A stretch of 21,246 nucleotides of DNA, taken from positions 1-21,246 of the forward strand of contig JAEZZU010000373.1 of NCBI GenBank assembly GCA_023418355.1, read 5' to 3'. Numbering within the stretch: position 1 is the first letter of the stretch; every line of letters starts with the position of its first letter. Below the pieces are notes generated by a model that ran no database searches, was not told where the DNA came from, and worked only from the letters and a program-made list of their open reading frames with translations. The DNA is from Pseudomonadota bacterium (GTDB taxonomy: Bacteria > Pseudomonadota > Gammaproteobacteria > Burkholderiales > Burkholderiaceae_C). Both the position numbers and the translations under genes were made by a program. Of this stretch, positions 7,842 through 14,328 are shown piece after piece.

Positions 7842-8402
7842 TTATTTCCAGCGCTCGGGCTCGACATACACCGTGCCCAGATTGCTGGAGAGCGTCAGCT
7901 GCCCTTCCTGAATCGTGGCCTGCAGCTGCATGCTGCGCTCGGCCAGACTGCCCAGCTGCTGGGCCACATCGGAGTCGATGTACTGCACTTCCAGCTTGTC
8001 CTGGCGGTTGACCTTGCCTTCCAGCCCCTTCCACCAGACGTTGGCCGCATGGTTGAAGGGGTAGACGATGACGTGGTCCGACTTGTTGCAGGCCTTGGTG
8101 ATGGGCTTTTCGTCAGGCTGGCCGACTTCAATCCACAGGCGCTTCTGGCCGGTGTAGTCGGTAATGTGCACGTCCGGATCATCGGGGTCGCACAGGCCCA
8201 CGCCAAAGCTCAGCGTGCCGTCGCCATTGCACAGTTCCTGCAGCTGCCAGGCGTTGAGCGCCAGCGCGACCAGACGCACCATCATGCGGTCATCGGTCTC
8301 ACTGGGGTGGCGGGCGAGCGTCAGGTTGTGGTCGGCGTAGTAGTTGTGGTCAATATCGGCAATCGAGAGATTGGCCTTGTAGACCGTGGATTTGAGGGCC
8401 AT
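7842..8402 (-). CDS. yaeQ: YaeQ family protein
   Basis: The 186-residue protein beginning MALKSTVYKANLSIADIDHN is a clear YaeQ family member. The pattern KANLSIADIDHNYYADHNLTLARHPSETDDRMMVR, split here as ADIDHNYYADHNLT and ARHPSETDDRMMVR, is the family hallmark. KRLWIEVGQPDEKPI and the ending VYVEPERWK also fit. The family has a PD-(D/E)XK nuclease-like fold, with Glu and Asp residues in WIEVGQPDEK resembling the core, but its cellular role is not settled. YaeQ was named from a phenotype related to RfaH in E. coli. The ATG at 8402 is preceded by AAGGA with seven bases of spacing; a longer frame to 8471 runs into a repeat. The gene lies between purB and pgk, with an 80-base repeat on the purB side and no evident promoter. 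Confidence 0.9.
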   Translation of the reverse strand: MALKSTVYKANLSIADIDHNYYADHNLTLARHPSETDDRMMVRLVALALNAWQLQELCNGDGTLSFGVGLCDPDDPDVHITDYTGQKRLWIEVGQPDEKPITKACNKSDHVIVYPFNHAANVWWKGLEGKVNRQDKLEVQYIDSDVAQQLGSLAERSMQLQATIQEGQLTLSSNLGTVYVEPERWK

Positions 8403-8425
8403 ATGGCGATCCTTGAAATAAAAGA

Positions 8426-8505
8426 AGAGCTGCCAGCGCTTGAAAACAAACGCTTTGACAGCTCTTTGCATCTGAAACGCTTGAATATCAAGCGCTAGCA
8501 GCTAT
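8426..8505 (-). repeat. 80-base MITE-like intergenic repeat, copy 2
   Basis: This is the better preserved copy. The left end AGAGCTGCCAGCGCTTGA and the reverse complement of the right end, ATAGCTGCTAGCGCTTGA, agree at 16 of 18 positions, which makes a long terminal inverted repeat around a 44-base centre. Inner hairpins are also possible, such as CGCTTGA/TCAAGCG on the right half and AGAGCTG/CAGCTCT on the left half. It starts 9 bases behind the purB stop codon, in the same orientation as copy 1 behind gshA. The flanks are AAATAAAAGA and GGTTTTTAAT, so both strands read stem then T-rich. No flanking target duplication is evident. Confidence 0.75.
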
Positions 8506-8514
8506 GGTTTTTAA

Positions 8515-9894
8515 TTAGACGCGGCGGGCCAGTTCTGCGGCCTTACCAATGTAAGACGCAGGTGTCATGGCCAGCAGACGGTCCTTGTCAGCCTGGGGGA
8601 TTTCCAAACCATTGATCAGGTTGTGCAGGTCAGCCGCCTGCACGGTCTTGCCGCGCGTGACTTCCTTGAGCTTTTCGTAAGCGCCCTGCACACCGTATCG
8701 GCGCATCACGGTCTGGATAGGCTCGGCCAGCACTTCCCATGCGTGGTCCAGGTCTTGCTGCAGGCGCTCTTCGTTGAGTTCCAGCTTGTTCAGGCCGGTC
8801 ATCAGCGAGGTGTAGGCCAGGGTGGCGTAACCCAGCGCCACGCCGATATTGCGCAGCACGGTGGAGTCCGTCAGGTCACGCTGCCAGCGAGAGATCGGCA
8901 GCTTCTCGGACAGGTGCTTGAGCAGCGCATTGGCCAGACCCAGGTTGCCTTCGGCGTTTTCGAAGTCGATGGGGTTGACCTTGTGCGGCATGGTCGAGGA
9001 ACCAATTTCACCGGCCTTGAGCTTTTGCTTGAAGTAGCCCAGAGACACATAGCCCCAGACGTCGCGCGAGAAGTCGATCAGGATGGTGTTGGCACGGGCG
9101 ATGGCGTCGAAGAACTCGGCCATGTAGTCGTGGGGCTCGATCTGGATCGAGTAGGGCTGGAAGGTCAGGCCCAGGCCCTTGGGCTCGGGCGACTCGATCA
9201 CGTTCTTGGAGAACGCTTCCCAGTCGAACTCGGGCCAAGCCGACAGGTGGGCGTTGTAGTTGCCCACGGCGCCGTTCATCTTGCCCAGAATCTTGACGTT
9301 GGCGATGTTGTCCACGGCCTTTTGCAGGCGCACCAGCACGTTGGCAATTTCCTTGCCCACGGTGGTGGGGGAAGCCGTCTGACCGTGTGTGCGGCTCAGC
9401 ATGGGCACATCGGCAAACTGGTGGGCCATTTCGCGCAGCTTGAGCACGATGCGGTCGAGGGCCGGCATCACCACCATGTCGCGGCCCACGCGGATCTGCA
9501 GTGCGTGGCTGGTGTTGTTGATGTCTTCGCTGGTGCAGGCAAAGTGCACGAATTCAGCAGCTTTTTGCAGCTCAGGGCGGCCGTCAAACTTGCCCTTGAT
9601 CCAGTACTCCACGGCTTTCACGTCGTGGTTGGTGGTCTTCTCGATCTCCTTGATCGCCGCAGCATCGGCCTCGGAGAAGTTGGCGACCAGGCCATGCAAG
9701 TAAGTACGTGCACCTTCGGAAAGTGGCGGAAACTCGGCAAAACCGGCATCCGACAGCGCGATGAACCAGGTGATCTCAACCTGGACACGACGGTGCATAT
9801 AGCCTTGCTCGCTCATGATGGGGCGCAGGGCGGAAAGCTTGGAGGCGTAACGGCCGTCCAGCGGGGAGAGTGCGGAGATGGAAGACAGGCTCAT
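8515..9894 (-). CDS. purB: Adenylosuccinate lyase
   Basis: PurB cleaves fumarate from SAICAR and from adenylosuccinate, two steps of purine synthesis, as a cytosolic tetramer. The protein has 459 residues (E. coli 456) and begins MSLSSISALSPLDGRYASKL. Landmarks are KTTNHDVKAVEYW, FACTSEDINNTSHAL, SRTHGQTASPTT with His170 as probable catalytic acid, and the signature loop GSSTMPHKVNPIDFENAEGN with Ser299/Ser300, one of which is the catalytic base. The start at 9894 is clear from homology; extending to 9954 adds residues unlike the family. No Shine-Dalgarno sequence precedes this ATG. Instead TACAAT ends eight bases ahead, suggesting a leaderless message. A terminator upstream at 9961-9986 isolates it from the preceding transcript. 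Confidence 0.97.
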   Translation of the reverse strand: MSLSSISALSPLDGRYASKLSALRPIMSEQGYMHRRVQVEITWFIALSDAGFAEFPPLSEGARTYLHGLVANFSEADAAAIKEIEKTTNHDVKAVEYWIKGKFDGRPELQKAAEFVHFACTSEDINNTSHALQIRVGRDMVVMPALDRIVLKLREMAHQFADVPMLSRTHGQTASPTTVGKEIANVLVRLQKAVDNIANVKILGKMNGAVGNYNAHLSAWPEFDWEAFSKNVIESPEPKGLGLTFQPYSIQIEPHDYMAEFFDAIARANTILIDFSRDVWGYVSLGYFKQKLKAGEIGSSTMPHKVNPIDFENAEGNLGLANALLKHLSEKLPISRWQRDLTDSTVLRNIGVALGYATLAYTSLMTGLNKLELNEERLQQDLDHAWEVLAEPIQTVMRRYGVQGAYEKLKEVTRGKTVQAADLHNLINGLEIPQADKDRLLAMTPASYIGKAAELARRV

Positions 9895-9902
9895 GGAGCG
9901 TG

Positions 9903-9908
9903 ATTGTA
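9903..9908 (-). promoter_or_regulatory. Candidate -10 element of purB, very close to ATG
   Basis: The minus strand reads CCTACAAT followed by CACGCTCC and then the purB ATG. A -10 element here would start transcription about two bases before the start codon. The 17-bp-spaced -35 is CTGTGA, three of six matches to TTGACA. Support is the shared CCTACAAT with pgk and gshA and the absence of a Shine-Dalgarno sequence. It is against the idea that the -35 is weak and that promoters further upstream cannot be excluded. Confidence 0.4.
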
Positions 9909-9960
9909 GGTGCCTGCGTTCCCGCTCACAGTGCGCAGAACCCACACATGCCAATCAGCC

Positions 9961-9986
9961 AAAAAGAAAGGCACCCAAAGGTGCCT
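9961..9986 (-). terminator. Intrinsic terminator upstream of purB
   Basis: AGGCACC (9969-9975) and GGTGCCT (9980-9986) form a 7-bp stem with a 4-base loop. On the minus strand it is followed by TTCTTTTT, a good T-run. It therefore ends a minus-strand transcript coming from the right, either the HD-GYP-like gene with a 3' UTR of about 200 bases or a separate small RNA. On the plus strand no T-run follows. Confidence 0.8.
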
Positions 9987-10047
9987 GGAGAGGGGAAGAA
10001 AAAGGCTGCGAAGCGTCCTGGTGTGAATTAAGAGAGGGAGGGAGGAG

Positions 10048-10134
10048 ATGCACCCCAAGACTGACAATCTCTCGAAAAAGATAGGCTTCGCAACACGAAA
10101 CTGGCGGGATCAGAACCCGGACATGACGGTCTGA
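10048..10134 (+). CDS. Possible 28-codon mini-ORF
   Basis: The plus strand has ATG at 10048 after a purine-rich run that contains GGGAGG and GGAGG, a very strong ribosome site on paper. The frame reads MHPKTDNLSKK and ends at TGA (10132-10134), followed shortly by CTTTTTAG. The peptide would be basic and hydrophilic and resembles nothing I know. No promoter is clear upstream, and all neighbours for several kilobases run the other way. The purine run may instead be the complement of a C-rich small-RNA segment. Confidence 0.15.
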   Translation: MHPKTDNLSKKIGFATRNWRDQNPDMTV

Positions 10135-10193
10135 GTGGCGCTTTTTAGATTAGTTCCAAAAAACTTCACACATCTCGTGATGCCATGAATTCA

Positions 10194-11393
10194 TCATAGG
10201 GCCAGCAGTTTTTCCAGGGGTAGGCGAACCATCACATCTTTGTGTGCGACTGGACTGACAATCTTCCAGGCCGCCTGCGCCGTATCACGCGGCAGCGGCT
10301 CTCCGGTTGCCATCCCCGAGCGGTTGAGCAGTACCGCCACACGTGGCGTGGCAGCCGACGCCCCGCGGCGCACCACCACGCCGATTTCTCCACTGGCCAG
10401 CTTCACCCATGCACCTGGCGGATAAATGCCCAGCGCCTTGACCAGCGCGGCACCTGCCTCGTCCATGGACTTGGTTTCATCGTAATAGCTGGCCTGCATG
10501 GCAGATGTTACGGACATGGGTTCACGTGTGACACGTGGTGCAATACGTGCACCAAAGATATCGGCCCGCTGAATCAGCCGCGCCATCTGCTGCCCCAGCG
10601 TCTTTTCCGCCAGTTTGCCGGGGGCGCGGTGGTGGTGGGTCTTGATCGCATCCAGCCACAGCGGGTCGGTCACCCCCATGGCGCGCAGGATGCAGACCGA
10701 TACATCTGAATGCATATCCACCTCCTGCGCCTGCTGCGGCGTCAGCGGTGTGGTCTGCTGAGCCAGCTCATCCTGCAGTCTGGCCATGCCGATATTCATG
10801 CTCAGCGCCGCACGCCCCAGGGGCAGGACGCGGTTTTCCGGCCAGCGCAGCGTCTCGCGCGCCACCGTCATGCAGATCGCCGACACCAGCATGGCATGGG
10901 TCGCGCAGTAGTACTGCGTCTCTTCCGCCGACATCTGCATCAGCGCCAGCAAGGTAGCGTCCGGCTGCTTGAGCAGATAGCGGCGCAGGCCCGAGAAAAA
11001 GTCCTCAAAGCGTGGCAAAAAATCCGAAGCATCCGGATTGCGCAGCAGCTGCGTCAGCCCCAGCTGCCACTCCCGCCATGGTGGAGGACTGTTGTCCTGT
11101 ACCTCGCTGGCTTTGGAGGCACGCTGCTCCAGCGTCATGTTGGCGATTTTTTTCAGCGGCGTATCCGACAGCAGCAAGGATTGCAGTTGCGCCAGAAAGG
11201 CACGATAGCTATCCCCGGACTCATCCGTGTCCACATACAGCGTCTGCCCCCGCATGATCAGCACACGCAGGTCGTCGGCAGAGCGAATGACATAGCCCTT
11301 ATTGGCCAGCAGCACGCCACCCACCCCGCGCAAGGCAAAAGGCAGCGGTTTGCCAAAGGGGATGGTCGAGACATTGAGTTCAACGAGATTCAT
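10194..11393 (-). CDS. Degenerate HD-GYP-like protein
   Basis: The 399-residue protein is laid out like beta-proteobacterial HD-GYP proteins. An N-terminal region (about 12-75) with KPLPFALRGVGGVLLANKGYVI is typical of these. The middle (about 165-310) is an HD-like helical domain, and the end has YPPGAWVKLASGEIGVVV (about 330-347), the common C-terminal tail. Known HD-GYP enzymes hydrolyse cyclic di-GMP. Here the metal-binding HD pair is replaced by Met199-Asn200 in AALSMNIGMARL, and the GYP motif is missing: the segment is THHHRAPGK at 252-260. Later residues such as RADIFGARI fit the family, and a His in MHSDVSVCIL is kept. I infer a non-catalytic sensor or binding protein. It is 73 bases behind glnE on the same strand, and the ribosome site is weak (TTGGA five bases ahead of the ATG). 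Confidence 0.75.
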   Translation of the reverse strand: MNLVELNVSTIPFGKPLPFALRGVGGVLLANKGYVIRSADDLRVLIMRGQTLYVDTDESGDSYRAFLAQLQSLLLSDTPLKKIANMTLEQRASKASEVQDNSPPPWREWQLGLTQLLRNPDASDFLPRFEDFFSGLRRYLLKQPDATLLALMQMSAEETQYYCATHAMLVSAICMTVARETLRWPENRVLPLGRAALSMNIGMARLQDELAQQTTPLTPQQAQEVDMHSDVSVCILRAMGVTDPLWLDAIKTHHHRAPGKLAEKTLGQQMARLIQRADIFGARIAPRVTREPMSVTSAMQASYYDETKSMDEAGAALVKALGIYPPGAWVKLASGEIGVVVRRGASAATPRVAVLLNRSGMATGEPLPRDTAQAAWKIVSPVAHKDVMVRLPLEKLLAL

Positions 11394-11466
11394 ACAAATC
11401 CAAGACAGTTGAACGTATTTTTACATTTTGAAGCACCCACTCCGGTGCCGGGCGTTACACAGGGTC

Positions 11467-14247
11467 TCATTCGTCCGCAAAAACAGCGTGCCACAAGGCC
11501 AGTACGGCATCCCGGTGCACCGTGATCAGTGCCTCGTTCACCAGGCCATTGCCCTCATCCAGACGCGAGGTGTGCTGGATGCGGCGCAGCTCGCGATACG
11601 CCGATGCCCCAGCCTGGCCCACGCCAGCTGGCAGGAGGCCGGCTTTTTCCGCGCGCTGCAGCAGGGCAATATTGCCCAGATTGGCGATCAGCTCAGGATG
11701 CTGGGCGGACTGCGACAGCACGAGGTACTGCACGACAAACTCGGCGTCGAGCATGCCACCGCGGCTGTGCTTGACGTCAAACCAGTCCCCACGCACAGGG
11801 TGTGCGCTGCGCACGCGCTCACGCATGCTGACGATTTCCTGCTTGAGAGCCTGTGCATCGCGCGGCGCAGTGATCACGGCCTCACGCACGGCATCAAAGC
11901 GCTGGCGCAGACTGTCGCTGCCCAGCACAAAGCGCGCGCGTGTCATGGCCTGGTGCTCCCAGGTCCAGGCAGTGTTGCTGCCCCGCTGCTGCTGGTAGTC
12001 GGCATAGGACTTGAAGCTGGTCACCAGCAGACCGGAGTTGCCGTTGGGCCGCAGGGCCGTATCGATTTCATAGAGATCGCCCTCCCCCGTCTTCACCGTG
12101 AGCCAGTTGATGAGCTTGCGCACCCAGGCGGTGTAGATCTCAGGGGCGTTATCGTCCTCATCGTCAAAGATGAACACGATGTCCAGGTCACTGCCATAGC
12201 CCAGTTCCTTGCCTCCGAGCTTGCCGTAGCCAATGATGCCGAACTGCGGATCTTCGCGGTGGCGCTGTTTCAGGCGCTGCCAGCACCACTGGGCCGTGAC
12301 GCGCAGCACGCTGTCTGCCAGTGCGCTGAGATCATCGGCCACCTGCTCCACCGTGATGGCACCTTCAATGTCGCGCGCCAGCGTGCGGAAGATTTCGGCG
12401 TGCTGGGCACGGCGCAGCAGGTTCAGCAGGTTTTCGTCATCGTCTTCGCCCGTGCTTTCCAGCGCTGCGAGACGCAGCGCCATTTCCTGCTCAAAAGCAG
12501 CCGCGTCAAAACGCTCGCCAAACAGCTGATCGCTGGCCAGCTCGTCAATCACGCCCGGGTGCTGCTGCAGATAGCGTGCGGGCCACTTGGCTGCGCCCAG
12601 CAGGTCCAGCAGGCGCTCGTGCACCGCAGGCCGCTCCAGCAGCAGCGCCAGATAGCTTTCGCGGCGCAGCAAGGGCTCCAGCCAGTCAATAAAGCGCTGT
12701 GCAGCCGTCGCCTGCAGGCCATCCTGCTCCTGCCCCACGCGCTGCGCCGTGCGCTGCACCAGACGGAACAGCCGGGCACGTGCTTCGTCGCGCAGGCCTC
12801 GCACCTTGATGTTGTCGCGCCAGCCCATCAAGCGCTCAGCCATCAGCGGCGGCAAGTCTTCAATCAGGGTCTCCAGATCCGGCGCGCTGGGAGTGCTGGA
12901 AGCGCGTGGTCCATTGCAGTTGCCCGTAGGGCACTGGCCGGACTGGCTGCCCCCCAGCAGGGTGTCGAACTCCTGCGCCACGAATTCGCGGTGCGCATCC
13001 AGCTGCAGCAAAAAGCCGCTGGTATCGGCAAAGCCCATGGTGTGGGCGATCCATTCCAGGTCATCGTCACGGGTGGGCAGCACATGGGTCTGCTGATCGT
13101 CCAGATACTGGATGCGGTGTTCCACATTGCGCAAGAAGACATAGGCCTGCGCCAGCTGCTCGGCAGTTTCTGCAGGCATCAGGCTGGAGCGCGTCAGGCG
13201 CTGCAGGGCTTCCAGCGTGGGGCGGCAGCGCAGTTCAGGGAACTGCCCGCCGCGCACCACCTGCAGCAGCTGCACGGTAAATTCGATTTCGCGAATGCCG
13301 CCGCGCGAGAGCTTCACGTCATTGGCGCGCTCCGGGTGCCCTGCGCTGCGCCGCATGGCATGTTCACGGATCTGGCGGTGCAGGCTGCGCAGCGACTCGA
13401 ACACGCTGTAGTCCAGGTATTTGCGGAACACAAAGGGCAGCACCACATTGCGCAGCGCCTGCACATTGGGTGCACGCACGGCATCCAGCGGTGCCACCAC
13501 ACGGCTTTTCAGCCAGGCAAAGCGCTCCCACTCGCGGCCGTGGATCTGCAGATAGTCTTCCAGCGAAGACAGACTGATGGCCGCAGGCCCCGAGTTACCG
13601 TGAGGGCGCAGTGCCAGATCCACACGGAAGACAAAACCGTGCTCCGTGGTGTCGCCAATCAGGCTGTAGATGGCCTTGACCGCCTTGGAGAAGTATTCGT
13701 GATTGCTGATCTTGCCGCGGCCATCGGGCAGCCCCAGCGTTTCACCTTCATGCTCGTAGACATAGATCAGGTCGATATCGCTGGACACATTGAGCTCGCG
13801 CGCCCCCAGCTTGCCCATGCCGATGATCCACAGCGGCACCTCCTGGCCTTCGGGGCCAGCAGGTCGGCCGTGGCGGGCATCCAGTTCCTGACGCACCTGG
13901 CAGCAGGCACGATCAAGGGCCAGCTCAGCCAGTTCCGTCACCCCACGTGTCACCGTGCGCAAATCGGCCTGCTGGGAGCAGTCAAGCACCATCAGACGTT
14001 CCATCACCAGCTGACGCACCACCCGCAAGGCGGCAGACAGATCCCATCCCTGCTCCTGCTGCAATCGCTGCAGTGCCTGCTCCATGGTGGCTCGCACAGG
14101 AGCGCCGGGGGGCAATGCGTCCATGACGTCGGCGTATCGACGATGGAGGCGCTGCCAGAAACGCGAATGCGATGCGGCAGGAGAAGCCGTGGGCGCTGGA
14201 AGATGGTCTGCGATCTGCATGCTTGGCACTTTGGGGTACAAGTTCAC
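11467..14247 (-). CDS. glnE: Glutamine synthetase adenylyltransferase/deadenylase
   Basis: GlnE adds AMP to, and removes it from, glutamine synthetase under the control of PII, tuning nitrogen assimilation. The 926 residues (E. coli 946) contain the expected duplicated nucleotidyltransferase modules. The N-terminal adenylyl-removing half has GMGKLGARELNVSSDIDLIY with Asp157 and Asp159. The C-terminal adenylylating half has GYGKLGGKELGYGSDLDIVF with Asp687 and Asp689. FSKAVKAIYSLIGD and RLRPHGNSG-like stretches (LRPHGNSGPA and LRPNGNSGLL) follow each. A linker near residue 435-465 (GGSQSGQCPTGNCNG) looks low-complexity. The start used is GTG at 14247 with GGAGA close ahead; ATG at 14220, nine codons in, is an alternative without a ribosome site. 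It diverges from yhdP over 81 bases. Confidence 0.95.
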   Translation of the reverse strand: MNLYPKVPSMQIADHLPAPTASPAASHSRFWQRLHRRYADVMDALPPGAPVRATMEQALQRLQQEQGWDLSAALRVVRQLVMERLMVLDCSQQADLRTVTRGVTELAELALDRACCQVRQELDARHGRPAGPEGQEVPLWIIGMGKLGARELNVSSDIDLIYVYEHEGETLGLPDGRGKISNHEYFSKAVKAIYSLIGDTTEHGFVFRVDLALRPHGNSGPAAISLSSLEDYLQIHGREWERFAWLKSRVVAPLDAVRAPNVQALRNVVLPFVFRKYLDYSVFESLRSLHRQIREHAMRRSAGHPERANDVKLSRGGIREIEFTVQLLQVVRGGQFPELRCRPTLEALQRLTRSSLMPAETAEQLAQAYVFLRNVEHRIQYLDDQQTHVLPTRDDDLEWIAHTMGFADTSGFLLQLDAHREFVAQEFDTLLGGSQSGQCPTGNCNGPRASSTPSAPDLETLIEDLPPLMAERLMGWRDNIKVRGLRDEARARLFRLVQRTAQRVGQEQDGLQATAAQRFIDWLEPLLRRESYLALLLERPAVHERLLDLLGAAKWPARYLQQHPGVIDELASDQLFGERFDAAAFEQEMALRLAALESTGEDDDENLLNLLRRAQHAEIFRTLARDIEGAITVEQVADDLSALADSVLRVTAQWCWQRLKQRHREDPQFGIIGYGKLGGKELGYGSDLDIVFIFDDEDDNAPEIYTAWVRKLINWLTVKTGEGDLYEIDTALRPNGNSGLLVTSFKSYADYQQQRGSNTAWTWEHQAMTRARFVLGSDSLRQRFDAVREAVITAPRDAQALKQEIVSMRERVRSAHPVRGDWFDVKHSRGGMLDAEFVVQYLVLSQSAQHPELIANLGNIALLQRAEKAGLLPAGVGQAGASAYRELRRIQHTSRLDEGNGLVNEALITVHRDAVLALWHAVFADE

Positions 14248-14322
14248 AGGTTCTCCGCGCCGTTACACCTTGTGTCCTGCACTGCAAAAAGCCGACGGGG
14301 GATAATCCCATCGCCTGTGAAC
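14242..14322. promoter_or_regulatory. Inverted repeat bracketing the glnE/yhdP divergence
   Basis: GTTCACAGG (14242-14250) and CCTGTGAAC (14314-14322) are perfect 9-bp inverted copies 63 bases apart. The left arm covers the proposed GTG start of glnE, and the right arm ends six bases before the yhdP ATG. Between them lies GGGATAATCCC (14299-14309), itself a palindrome. The layout would suit a regulator acting on both genes, but the arms could also be chance. Confidence 0.35.
14301..14306 (+). promoter_or_regulatory. Candidate -10 element of yhdP
   Basis: GATAAT matches the -10 consensus at five of six bases and lies 22 bases ahead of the yhdP ATG, giving a leader of about 15 nt. No good -35 is seen at 16-18 bp. 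It sits in the middle of the palindrome GGGATAATCCC. Confidence 0.3.
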
Positions 14323-14328
14323 CTTTGA

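Larger units (their letters stand above)
9961..10193 (-). ncRNA. Possible small RNA or long structured 3' UTR
   Basis: This non-coding stretch between the HD-GYP-like stop codon and the terminator at 9961-9986 shows structure on the minus strand. CGGG-TTCTGAT-CCCG is a small hairpin (10105-10119). GCTTCGCA (10085-10092) and TGCGAAGC (10007-10014) can form an 8-bp long-range stem. A C-rich run, CTCCTCCCTCCCTCTC (10033-10048), resembles the anti-Shine-Dalgarno loops of some small RNAs. No clear sigma-70 promoter is visible at its right end, so the transcript start is unknown. It matches no RNA family I can recall (not tRNA, 6S, SRP or tmRNA). Alternatives are a 3' UTR of the upstream gene or simple spacer. 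The opposite strand of the C-rich run belongs to a possible mini-ORF. Confidence 0.3.

Noticed and set aside
8623..9903. A 426-codon plus-strand frame opposite purB, and a 334-codon frame opposite pgk at 6786-7790
   Set aside because: Both are antisense shadows with the same low-information composition; the minus-strand genes are unmistakable.
9878..10084. 68-codon plus-strand frame upstream of purB
   Set aside because: It overlaps the purB start and passes through the terminator hairpin, with an Arg/Glu/Lys-rich low-information product.
10105..10119. tRNA T-arm look-alike, CGGG-TTCTGAT-CCCG on the minus strand
   Set aside because: The loop does not fit TTCRANY, and no matching acceptor stem, anticodon arm or CCA end is found nearby.
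11428..14328. A 966-codon open frame opposite glnE, longer than glnE itself
   Set aside because: It mirrors glnE codon by codon in GC-rich DNA, where stop codons are rare in the antisense frame. Its translation is rich in His, Gln, Ala and Arg without domains, whereas glnE has clear family motifs.
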